From contig JAEUWH010000087.1 of assembly GCA_016785955.1 (NCBI GenBank), positions 1-64,000 of the forward strand: a stretch of DNA of 64,000 nucleotides, in the 5' to 3' direction. The stretch is from Pseudobdellovibrionaceae bacterium (lineage in GTDB: Bacteria > Bdellovibrionota > Bdellovibrionia > Bdellovibrionales > Bdellovibrionaceae). Shown here in pieces: positions 9,451-17,342 of this stretch. Position numbers and translations under genes: made by a program. The notes beneath the pieces were generated by a model. The model was not told the DNA's origin, made no database searches, and saw only the letters and a program-made list of their open reading frames with translations. How positions within the stretch are numbered: the first letter of the stretch is position 1; each line of letters opens with the position of its first letter.

Positions 9451-9549
9451 GTGATCTCCCGTTTCTGGAAACGGACAATCGCTGTTTTTTTATCATCTAT
9501 CAAATTAATAGATTAGATCGTATTATTATAAATTTTAATTTAATAGTCG

Positions 9550-11034
9550 CTAAAACGAGTATTCAAGACCAATCAACGTTGTTGTTAGCTTGTTGCTGAC
9601 GCTGTTGGATGGATCTGGTCTTATTCCGGTTAACATATCGAAATCCGCGCTGTAAGACTCGAAGGACAGCTCAAATGTGTATGCCAAGTTTTGTGATTTC
9701 AAATATCTTAGGATCATTCCAAAGTCGCTGATCTGCACCCCTGATGGAGTGGCGTCAGAAGTGTCCTTCAATGTTTTTGACAGGAAATAGTTGAAGTAAA
9801 GACCTAAATCAATCGGGCTTTCTTCTGAGACTGCAAATATACCTTTAAAGCCAATCAGCACACCACCATAACTTTGGCTCGCTAAACTTAGTGGTGTGGA
9901 CTTGTCAGCTAGGGCCTGGAACGAGCCAATCCCCAACGCCGCTTGAAATTGTGGCGAGCGAGCCGAGCTGTCTAGTTCGTAGTTATACTTGGCCTTAATT
10001 TGGTATTGGCTGAGACTCATGTTCAGCGAACCTGGCTCGGAACCTTCGATTGGATTTCCAATTTTGAACGTCGATTGACGGATAAAAAGTTCTAAGTGAA
10101 ACTCCGGGTTTAACCACAATTCGGCCAAACCCTTGATCGTTGGCGTCAGCCATTGTGATACCGTTTTATTTCCCGCAGTTTGAAAATTTAAATTTTGTGT
10201 GTACTGAATGAGACCACCACTGATCCCAAATTTTCCATATTGAGGTGGTTTTCTGGGAATCCACTCGCCTTGCGGAGTCGGTGAGATCTGGTTGCCGATG
10301 GGTACTAGCGAGCGGTCCGCTAGGCTGGGCTTGTCGATTCTGGAATACTCCAGTTTCGTTTCTTTTTTCAGTAACTGGGGTTCGCGCTCAAACGAGATCG
10401 TACCAAAACTCAGAAACTCGTCCACTTTTGTTAGTAAGATCTTTCCAATGATGACCTTTTCCGAAGATATATAGGCCCGTGTTTTAGGATGCAAATTCAA
10501 TTTCACAATATGGATTGCTAAGACTTCTTGATTTGGCGTCACTCCGTGGGCGGTGCCTAGATTGATTGTCACTTGATCTTGAGTGCGACTCAGAATAATT
10601 CCCTGATAAGGAATTCTGGCTTTTAAATTAAGAAACAACGATTCGTAATGCCCTAGAATTTTTTCGGTTTCGAAAATGTTGTCGATTTCTTTACTGTCTT
10701 GAAGCACTACTTGGCTTTTGAACAGTAGATTCATTTTAAGAGTATATGATTTTGGGTTCTTTGTCAGACGAGACTCGATGACTAAGTCGGCTTCCTTTTT
10801 GTTAGCCGTAATATCCCACTGATTGTCAGATTCAACTAATGCCCTGATTTTAGTTTCTGCCTTGGTGGCATAAATTTGGTTTACGTTATCCGAGAAAGGC
10901 TCGAAAAAGACAGTTTTAACTTTGAGCGCAGCATCTTCATCATTCCTATACGCCGGAGTTTTGGCCGCTAGTTGGAAACAAAAGAACAAGGTCAGGAATA
11001 AACTCGACCAATGGGAAAATGGTTTTGCACTCAT
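9550..11034 (-). CDS. Outer-membrane barrel protein with periplasmic N-terminal domain
   Basis: A 494-residue exported protein I cannot assign to a named family. A signal peptide (about residues 1-24) precedes a periplasmic part (25-230) where TVFFEPFSDNVNQ and a ligand-like beta segment GIILSRTQDQVTINLGTAHG resemble FlgT or curli-type assembly modules. The segment from about 265 to the end alternates polar and hydrophobic residues as in transmembrane strands and ends TTLIGLEYSF, a terminal phenylalanine typical of outer-membrane proteins. It is divergent from the response regulator gene. Function unknown; the FlgT resemblance is only by eye. Confidence 0.6.
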   Translation of the reverse strand: MSAKPFSHWSSLFLTLFFCFQLAAKTPAYRNDEDAALKVKTVFFEPFSDNVNQIYATKAETKIRALVESDNQWDITANKKEADLVIESRLTKNPKSYTLKMNLLFKSQVVLQDSKEIDNIFETEKILGHYESLFLNLKARIPYQGIILSRTQDQVTINLGTAHGVTPNQEVLAIHIVKLNLHPKTRAYISSEKVIIGKILLTKVDEFLSFGTISFEREPQLLKKETKLEYSRIDKPSLADRSLVPIGNQISPTPQGEWIPRKPPQYGKFGISGGLIQYTQNLNFQTAGNKTVSQWLTPTIKGLAELWLNPEFHLELFIRQSTFKIGNPIEGSEPGSLNMSLSQYQIKAKYNYELDSSARSPQFQAALGIGSFQALADKSTPLSLASQSYGGVLIGFKGIFAVSEESPIDLGLYFNYFLSKTLKDTSDATPSGVQISDFGMILRYLKSQNLAYTFELSFESYSADFDMLTGIRPDPSNSVSNKLTTTLIGLEYSF

Positions 11035-11153
11035 TGGTTAATGTTCGTATTTAAGCGTTTTCACGTCAATTCTACAAGTTAGCCTGTACTGCTTTTGTCT
11101 AGATTAATATAGAACAAATAGGAATCTGGAACGTACTAGGACAAAATATAAGT

Positions 11154-11549
11154 ATGGTTAGATACATCATCGCCGACGACGCTCCTTTTATTCACGAGAT
11201 TATCAAGAACGTCTTGCCCGAAGATCAATTCGAACATGTAGGGTCTGGATACAACGGCAACGAAGCCGTCGAGTTGGTTAAACGAACACTCCCCGATCTT
11301 GTTTTCTTGGATTTCGTTATGCCTTCAAAATCAGGCGTCGAAGCCCTTGGTGAAATCAAACAAGTTTGGCCCGATCTCAAAGTTATTGGTGTCTCGACTG
11401 TTGATAATACCGGTATCCTGCAAGTTGCTCGAAGAAACGGGATGGATGTGTTCATGGAGAAGCCATTTACCAAAGATACTTTGTTTCAAGCGTTGAACGA
11501 TGTTGGTTACAACGTGGAGGCTCACCAAAAAATGAAGGAATCAATATGA
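11154..11549 (+). CDS. Single-domain response regulator (CheY-like)
   Basis: A 131-residue stand-alone receiver domain. Acidic pocket residues D8 and D9, phospho-acceptor D53 (in FLDFVMP), switch residue S81 (GVST) and K103 (EKPF) are all present, so it should be phosphorylated by a histidine kinase. There is no output domain, as in CheY and other diffusible regulators. No kinase is nearby. Its stop codon overlaps the start of the next gene (ATGA), so the two are translationally coupled. Confidence 0.92.
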   Translation: MVRYIIADDAPFIHEIIKNVLPEDQFEHVGSGYNGNEAVELVKRTLPDLVFLDFVMPSKSGVEALGEIKQVWPDLKVIGVSTVDNTGILQVARRNGMDVFMEKPFTKDTLFQALNDVGYNVEAHQKMKESI

Positions 11550-11800
11550 TTGGGGATCTATTTACAGTGGCTCGGTATTTCTTATTTTCGATTCTATTTG
11601 TAGGTGCTTTGCAGGTCGAGATTAAAGGCAAGAGTCTGGAATCGCATACGACCGAGTGGTTTTACACGTCGTCCGTGCCCCAGCATATTCGGACAGCTTC
11701 TAAGGGTGGAGCGTTGTTGGTTGAAAACGGTGTTCACACGACTAAACGATTTTTTAACGGTCTGTTTGGCTCATCCGGAGTCGCCGGTGCCAGTCGTTAG
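11546..11800 (+). CDS. Small single-pass membrane protein coupled to the response regulator
   Basis: An 84-residue protein with one hydrophobic segment (about residues 5-23, FTVARYFLFSILFVGALQV), followed by a soluble tail containing GGALLVENGVHTTKRFFNGLFG. It starts in a 4-base overlap with the response regulator gene and is followed by a strong terminator, so the two form a dicistronic unit. I do not recognise the family. Being co-translated with a diffusible receiver suggests a docking or target protein, which is inference. Confidence 0.65.
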   Translation: MIGDLFTVARYFLFSILFVGALQVEIKGKSLESHTTEWFYTSSVPQHIRTASKGGALLVENGVHTTKRFFNGLFGSSGVAGASR

Positions 11801-11823
11801 TTTCAAACGCTCATTTCAAAAAT

Positions 11824-11853
11824 CTTCTGGGCGATGTTGTTATCGCCCAGAAG
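11824..11853. terminator. Strong hairpin between convergent genes
   Basis: A perfect 12-bp stem CTTCTGGGCGAT/ATCGCCCAGAAG with a 6-nt loop ends the response-regulator pair; A/T-rich flanks allow it to act on the convergent small secreted-protein gene too. Confidence 0.7.
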
Positions 11854-11870
11854 CTTGAAATTACATGTTA

Positions 11871-12074
11871 TTAGTTTTTATCCGCGTTGGCAGCAACAGC
11901 AGGATTGTTTGAACCTGTCTGAGCCACGCTTGTCTCTAGAATATTACCCTTTCTTGGTGCTGCCTTGTGATCGCCTTCGTGATCAACAAATGATGAGCCA
12001 CCTACTAGAGCGCAAGTTGCAGATGCAAATGAGCCAGAAAATGCGATAAATAATGCCAATACGATTGCTTTCAT
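11871..12074 (-). CDS. Small secreted protein, 67 aa
   Basis: The product has a clean signal peptide (MKAIVLALFIAFSGSFASA) and a mature part of about 48 residues with one cysteine, GGSSFVDHEGDHKAAPR, and a disordered alanine/asparagine-rich end. A CAAGGAG ribosome binding site precedes ATG. Family unknown. It has a long (about 295 bp) upstream region carrying a tandem 15-bp repeat. Confidence 0.6.
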   Translation of the reverse strand: MKAIVLALFIAFSGSFASATCALVGGSSFVDHEGDHKAAPRKGNILETSVAQTGSNNPAVAANADKN

Positions 12075-12242
12075 AAATACTCCTTGTAAACTTACTTTCT
12101 TGCTTTTTTATCATTGCGATACGTGTGCCAGAGACATTCATTTTGAGATGAAAATTTTTGCAGGATTTCAATAAGTTAGTCGTGACTCAGAATGAGACAC
12201 TGTCTAAAGTCTGGACATGTGTAGGATTGAAATAGTCAAAAC

Positions 12243-12274
12243 GAGATAGTCACTGTGTAGAGATAGTCACTGTG
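12243..12274. repeat. Tandem 15-bp direct repeat
   Basis: GAGATAGTCACTGTG occurs twice with a 17-bp period (12243-12257 and 12260-12274), and the core ATAGTCA is found again at 12232-12238. The region between mltG and the small secreted-protein gene contains no gene. The spacing would put the copies roughly 1.6 helical turns apart. They may be regulator-binding sites for the downstream small gene, which lies on the minus strand. Confidence 0.45.
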
Positions 12275-12369
12275 AGATTCATGATCGAAATCGAAAGGTT
12301 GTGACGTTTGAGTCCATCTTTATATTATATAGATGAACCCCATCCCCTAAAAAAACCTTTGAGACATAT

Positions 12370-13449
12370 TTATTGTTTTAAATCTCGCCATGATTTGCCC
12401 TGACGAGCTTTCGGATCTAACTGAGTTTCCTGGACATTTCGATTATGCTCTAGCAAGGACTCGGTAAATCGAGTGGTGCCGTCGTTTTGACTGACAAAGA
12501 ATAAAAACGGGGTTTGTGCCGGCTCGATGGCCGCCATCAATGAATCCCTGCCGGGATTTGAGATCGGCCCAGGAGGCAGAAACGGAATCATGTACGTATT
12601 ATAGATATTATCTTTAGCTGTCAGATCCGCGCGGGTAATGTTGTTTTCTAGTTTCTTTGAAAGCATCGATTTTCCGTACAAGGTAGTCGGATCGGTTTGT
12701 AGTTTCATCTTTTTTGCAATTCGGTTGTGAAATACAGATGAAATCAATGGTCGTTCTTTAGCATTGCCAGTTTCTTTTTCAATGATACTCGCCAAAATTA
12801 GAATTTGGCTCGCATCTAGATATGAAATTTTATTCTGTCTAATGATGTCATCGAAATTTCGTCGAAACAGTCTCACTTGTGTACGGATTATGTCTTTTAA
12901 ACCCATATATTTTGTCACTTGATATGTTTCAGGGTACAGATAGCCCTCTAAACTTAAAATATCGGCAGACAAGATCAGCTTGTCCGCGTAAAGCTCGTTG
13001 ATAAATTGTTTATCAAAAACCAATCGAAGAAATTCGTCCTTTGTGCCGAGCTTATATTTCTCTACAAGTTCGGCAATTTCGAACAGGTTATATCCTTCAG
13101 GAATTGTGAAAGGGCGAAACATACTTTTTCCAGAAACTAGGACATTTAATATCTCACTAGGTCGCATATCCGTACTTAATTGGTACTCGCCGACCTTGAT
13201 TTTGGATCTAAGGCCAATCACTCGCGCATAAACATTGAAAAACTGGGCGTTCTTAATCAGATTTTTTTCTTCCAATTCTTTCGCGATCGTCATGAACGTT
13301 TTTTGCGGGGTTACTTCGTATACAACATCGCTTTTGTCATTCGTCGCTTTAGAAAAAATGAAATTCCAATATAGGAAGCCGACGAAAAAGCAGACCGCAA
13401 ATACCAAAGAAAAAAGGCCTAAAAATAAAACGCGTTTAGGTTTGCTCAA
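12370..13449 (-). CDS. mltG: Endolytic murein transglycosylase MltG
   Basis: A 359-residue YceG/MltG family protein that cuts glycan strands during peptidoglycan synthesis and leaves 1,6-anhydro ends. One N-terminal membrane helix (about residues 7-30) anchors it to the inner membrane. A LysM-like segment follows (VTPQKTFMTIAKELEEK to KVGEYQL). The YceG domain has EGYLYPETYQV, the catalytic glutamate E224 (SIIEKETG), SSVFHNRI, LQTDPTTLYG and the C-terminal LPPGPISNPG. The start codon is TTG with an AGGAC ribosome binding site. It follows astD closely, so it may be co-transcribed with unrelated catabolic genes. Confidence 0.95.
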   Translation of the reverse strand: MSKPKRVLFLGLFSLVFAVCFFVGFLYWNFIFSKATNDKSDVVYEVTPQKTFMTIAKELEEKNLIKNAQFFNVYARVIGLRSKIKVGEYQLSTDMRPSEILNVLVSGKSMFRPFTIPEGYNLFEIAELVEKYKLGTKDEFLRLVFDKQFINELYADKLILSADILSLEGYLYPETYQVTKYMGLKDIIRTQVRLFRRNFDDIIRQNKISYLDASQILILASIIEKETGNAKERPLISSVFHNRIAKKMKLQTDPTTLYGKSMLSKKLENNITRADLTAKDNIYNTYMIPFLPPGPISNPGRDSLMAAIEPAQTPFLFFVSQNDGTTRFTESLLEHNRNVQETQLDPKARQGKSWRDLKQ

Positions 13450-13460
13450 AATAAATAGTC

Positions 13461-14954
13461 CTATTTAACCAGTGTTAGGCCTGGCAGATTTTTGGTTTCG
13501 TCGTACGCTGTGAAGTCTTCCAAGCTGGCGATCGGCGTTGTGCAATACTGAATCGCATAGTGTGCGGACGGTCGATCATTTCCCGACTTGCCCAACCCAC
13601 CAAATGGCAACTTCGAACTGGCACCATTGGTCGTGCGATTCCAATTCAATAATCCAACTTTGGCATCGATCAGCGCTTGTTGATATAAAGCCTTATTCTT
13701 TGTAAAGAGGGCCATAACCAAACCATACCCGGTTGAGTTCACAATATTCAATGTCTCATCGAAATCATTAACGGTGTAAATGGCAACATTAGGACCAAAG
13801 ATTTCGCTCTTTTGGTAGATCGATTTCGGATCAAATTTCTTCACTAAATGAATCGACGGTGTCACATAGTAGCCTTTAGTTTTTAAATCTAAAGATTTTC
13901 CACGCATCATCGATTCGCAATTCTCGCGATTCGCAATTTCTTGAAAGCGAATATATTTTTCAACCGCGGCGGCGTTAATCAAAGGCCCCATAAACGGGTT
14001 TTCTGACCAGTGACCAATTGTTAGTTTTTTAGCTGACTGGTAAAAACGCTCGATAAAATTATCAGCGATTTTTTGATGAACAAAAATACGGCTTGTGCCT
14101 GAACAACGTTGGCCCGAAGACAAATACGCTCCGGTCAATGTTTCGTAAATGGCTTTATCCATGTCGGCGTCATCCCAAATCACCGTGGAATTTTTTCCGC
14201 CCATTTCGAGCGCTAAAATTTTCCAGTAGTGAGTCATCGTCTCTTGTTTGATTTTTAAACCCACTTCGTATGATCCCGTGAACAAAATTCCGTCGACATT
14301 TTCATGAGAAACTAATCGTCGTCCGGATTCGCCATCGCCTTGAACCATATTGAATACGCCCTCAGGAAATTGCGCTTTTTCAAAAATTTCTGCGTACAAT
14401 TGTCCAACGTACGGTGTTTGCTCTGAAGGTTTGAATACAATGGTGTTGCCAGCGTACAGAGCAGGAATAATATGGCCGTTTGGTAAATGGGCCGGAAAAT
14501 TAAACGGACCAATCACCGACATCACGCCGCGAGATTTATGACGAATAACACCATCTACCTGAGGCAGCGCTTGTGGGATAACTTCCTCTTGAATCAGCTT
14601 GCTGGAAAAATTCATGGTGATATCGATTTTTCCGACCAAAGCTTTTGCCTCGGTTGTCGAATCCCATAATGGCTTTCCCGTATCGCGCGCGATGGCTTTG
14701 GCGATCTCGGCTTCATGAGAAATAAATAATTCTTTTAAGCGGGAAAGGTACTCTTTGCGAGTCTCAATCGGTGTATGCGCCCATTTCTTGTAGGCTTTTT
14801 GAGCGGACATGACAGCTTCGTCTATGTGATCATGGCGAAACGGAACCGTCATCACCAGATCTGATAAATCAGCGGGAGAAATGTCTTTGAACTCGCCATC
14901 TTTTTTTTCTGCTTTAACGAATCGACCATTGATAAAGTCGCCTTTGTAGCTCAT
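13461..14954 (-). CDS. astD: Succinylglutamate semialdehyde dehydrogenase-like (AstD)
   Basis: A 497-residue NAD(P)-dependent aldehyde dehydrogenase. The family-specific segment GPFNFPAHLPNGHIIPAL (about 149-166) matches AstD, which oxidises N-succinylglutamate semialdehyde to N-succinylglutamate. Catalytic residues are in place: E250 (ALEMGGKN) and C284 (GQRCSGTSR). AAAGGACAG precedes the ATG. It is fourth in a leftward run after the aminotransferase, M20 peptidase and astA, which supports the same pathway. Confidence 0.88.
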   Translation of the reverse strand: MSYKGDFINGRFVKAEKKDGEFKDISPADLSDLVMTVPFRHDHIDEAVMSAQKAYKKWAHTPIETRKEYLSRLKELFISHEAEIAKAIARDTGKPLWDSTTEAKALVGKIDITMNFSSKLIQEEVIPQALPQVDGVIRHKSRGVMSVIGPFNFPAHLPNGHIIPALYAGNTIVFKPSEQTPYVGQLYAEIFEKAQFPEGVFNMVQGDGESGRRLVSHENVDGILFTGSYEVGLKIKQETMTHYWKILALEMGGKNSTVIWDDADMDKAIYETLTGAYLSSGQRCSGTSRIFVHQKIADNFIERFYQSAKKLTIGHWSENPFMGPLINAAAVEKYIRFQEIANRENCESMMRGKSLDLKTKGYYVTPSIHLVKKFDPKSIYQKSEIFGPNVAIYTVNDFDETLNIVNSTGYGLVMALFTKNKALYQQALIDAKVGLLNWNRTTNGASSKLPFGGLGKSGNDRPSAHYAIQYCTTPIASLEDFTAYDETKNLPGLTLVK

Positions 14955-14967
14955 ATCTGTCCTTTCG

Positions 14968-15990
14968 CTATTTTTCTAAATCAAAAGGTGCGACGAACAC
15001 CTCTTGATCTGTGTCTATCTCTAAAAGATCTCGTACTTTCGGTGGAATGGCAATTTCGTCTTGCCTTTGGTCGCAGGCGACGACCATAGCACGAAAATTA
15101 GTACCGGGTGTGCCAATAAATTTTCTACCTTGAAACTTGGGGTCTTTAAACTCAGCTAACCGCGCAAACTTACCTTTTTTAATAGGCAAAATATCTGTGG
15201 TTTTGCAGCCATAGTGAGGGCCACCATCAAAAGGATCGACTTCGTCAAGATATGTAAAGCCAATTGATTCTAGCAGATGCTGAGCTGGCTTGGTGGCTTC
15301 GCCCACTCGACCAAGTACCAAACGTGCCTTTGCATCAAGTAAACACAAATAAATATCGTCTTCGGGAAACAAGCTCTGTATAAATTCTTTGTGCGTTTGG
15401 CTCAGCATATCGGCTTCTTGATAGGGAAGACCAGTGAATCGACGTCCCAGCGCTTCCCAGAACTCGCTGCGGCCTTCCTCTGTTAATGGTGGCGTAAGTT
15501 CACAAAGAACACGATCTTGGAAGCGGTCTTGATTTAATCCCATATAAATAAACCGGGCTAGACTGATTTGTTTTCCTAGTTTTTCCGGACGACGACGGTA
15601 ACCTTTATCCACCAATAAACCTCCAATTTCAGTTGGTCCATCGGTGTCTAATTGAAAACGGAGAACTTGGTGGATAAACCCAGTTCCTAAATCTTCAGAG
15701 AAATGATTACGCTTTAGGATTTTGAAAAAATAATGAGGAATGTCATCGCTACCATGTTTGGCCAAAATCAACGAGCTTCCCATAACAGCTTGTTCTTCTA
15801 AATCTTCTAAAACAAATAAATATTCGGATTTATGTTTCGGCAGCTGCCCGCTGAAGGACTGCAAGCTGGTTTCCACTTTTTGAGTCATGACTTTTTTGTC
15901 GCCGGGCAGATTTAATAAATTGAATTGTTTCGCTAAATCCACCAATTGGTTGATATCGGTGGTTTTCGCTGGTCGTACTATAAAACTCAT
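14968..15990 (-). CDS. astA: Arginine/ornithine N-succinyltransferase (AstA-like)
   Basis: A 340-residue AstA-family acyltransferase that transfers a succinyl group from succinyl-CoA to the alpha-amine of arginine (or ornithine in some members). Family features include IVRPAKTTDINQLVDLA at the start, the central IGGLLVDKGYRRRPEKLGK acyl-CoA loop, and the C-terminal PFDGGPHYGCKT. The ATG used has AAAGG eight bases upstream and overlaps the stop of the M20 gene as ATGA, showing coupled translation. No astB (succinylarginine dihydrolase) is visible nearby. Confidence 0.88.
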   Translation of the reverse strand: MSFIVRPAKTTDINQLVDLAKQFNLLNLPGDKKVMTQKVETSLQSFSGQLPKHKSEYLFVLEDLEEQAVMGSSLILAKHGSDDIPHYFFKILKRNHFSEDLGTGFIHQVLRFQLDTDGPTEIGGLLVDKGYRRRPEKLGKQISLARFIYMGLNQDRFQDRVLCELTPPLTEEGRSEFWEALGRRFTGLPYQEADMLSQTHKEFIQSLFPEDDIYLCLLDAKARLVLGRVGEATKPAQHLLESIGFTYLDEVDPFDGGPHYGCKTTDILPIKKGKFARLAEFKDPKFQGRKFIGTPGTNFRAMVVACDQRQDEIAIPPKVRDLLEIDTDQEVFVAPFDLEK

Positions 15991-17333
15991 AAACAAAACC
16001 TTTCTATGACTTTAGTGTAAAATACCGTGGCTTTTTCTAGGTCATCTACGGAAACGTGTTCATTCGGTGTGTGGATATTATTTTCGCGTAAACCAGGCCC
16101 AAAGCAAAGACAATCCACTTTCAATCGAGCAATCAAGCTGGATTCATTGGTGGATGACAAAGATGTTAAATTGCTGGGTAGATTCATATCGTTTAAAATA
16201 TCACGACAGCCCTTGGTAAATATTGAACTCTCTGACGAGCTAAACGGTTTTTTATAATCGGTAATACGAAACTGACTTCCATTCTGAGAGCACGATTGTC
16301 GCAGAAAATCCATCCACTTTTCAAAAACTTCTTGTGTTATCGAAGGAAGAATGCGGCAGCTACCACTCATCAAGATGTGATCGGCGTGTGTACGAATTAA
16401 CCCAATGTTCAGCGTGGGGTACTCGGGCGAGTACCCAGTATCGGTATGATTTCTAAACTCACTTTCTAGTTGCTTGATCGCTTTGTAGATAGACTTAATT
16501 TTTGAATTCACAGGGTTTTCCACCGAGGTGAAATCAAGCTCTAGAAAGGCGTGACTAGGAACTGTATTGTAGTTGGTCCCACCGTCGATTTCCATGATTG
16601 CAACACTTTCGGGAACCATTTCTAAATACGAAAGCATTTTTAAAATGGCGCTGTCCCCCAAGTGTGGGTGCGACGAATGCGCTGAAACGCCATGGAACAC
16701 TTTACTTTGTGTGGATGTACTTTCGCGTAAATTGTGATCGTTGCGATATTTTATTTCTTCCTGCGCAAAAGGAATAATAATTTCGACACTGACAAAGCCT
16801 TTTGCGGCGTTCGCAAGACGGAGATTAGTTGGCTCGCCTATTAAGGCAAACTTGGGGTTTATTCTATTTTTACGAATTAATTTTAAACATCCGGTCATCC
16901 CCGTTTCCTCACCGAACGTGCCCACCAAAACAGGCGCCAGCTTAAATTTAGATTTATGACCAGCTACCGCAGCCATCGCCCGTGCTTTACATAAGAAATC
17001 CAGTTTTACGTCTGCGGCTCCAAGGCCATAAATTTTATTGTCGACAATGGTGGCATCAAAAGGATTATTTCCAGTGACTGACCACAAATGAAATGGGCCG
17101 GGATCCACAGTATCTAAATGATTTTGTAAAAGCAGTTCTAAATCCTGACGCTCGGCCTGATGGCGCACAATAATATTAGCTTCTTCCCCCAGCGGAGAGG
17201 ATTCAATCTGTTCCTCGACATGAAGACCTAGCGAGCGACAGAACTTGGCCGCAAATTCGGCGGCCTTACGAGAGCCTTGAGTAGGAGTGCTATCAATCGA
17301 GATAAATTCCCTGCAGGATTGAACAAATTCCAT
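15987..17333 (-). CDS. M20 family metallopeptidase (deacylase)
   Basis: A 448-residue M20/ArgE-DapE type zinc hydrolase. Metal ligands are visible: the NHLDTVD motif (H and D), GAADVK, GEE (catalytic and metal-binding glutamates) and GEPTN. The dimerisation domain with GVSAHSSHPHLG follows. In this setting it probably removes the succinyl group from N-succinylglutamate or a related intermediate, replacing the unrelated M14-type AstE; that is inferred from position. Alternative activities are acetylornithine or succinyl-diaminopimelate deacylation. The ATG lies just after the aminotransferase stop; an in-frame TTG would add three residues. Confidence 0.8.
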   Translation of the reverse strand: MEFVQSCREFISIDSTPTQGSRKAAEFAAKFCRSLGLHVEEQIESSPLGEEANIIVRHQAERQDLELLLQNHLDTVDPGPFHLWSVTGNNPFDATIVDNKIYGLGAADVKLDFLCKARAMAAVAGHKSKFKLAPVLVGTFGEETGMTGCLKLIRKNRINPKFALIGEPTNLRLANAAKGFVSVEIIIPFAQEEIKYRNDHNLRESTSTQSKVFHGVSAHSSHPHLGDSAILKMLSYLEMVPESVAIMEIDGGTNYNTVPSHAFLELDFTSVENPVNSKIKSIYKAIKQLESEFRNHTDTGYSPEYPTLNIGLIRTHADHILMSGSCRILPSITQEVFEKWMDFLRQSCSQNGSQFRITDYKKPFSSSESSIFTKGCRDILNDMNLPSNLTSLSSTNESSLIARLKVDCLCFGPGLRENNIHTPNEHVSVDDLEKATVFYTKVIERFCL

Positions 17334-17342
17334 AGACGACAA

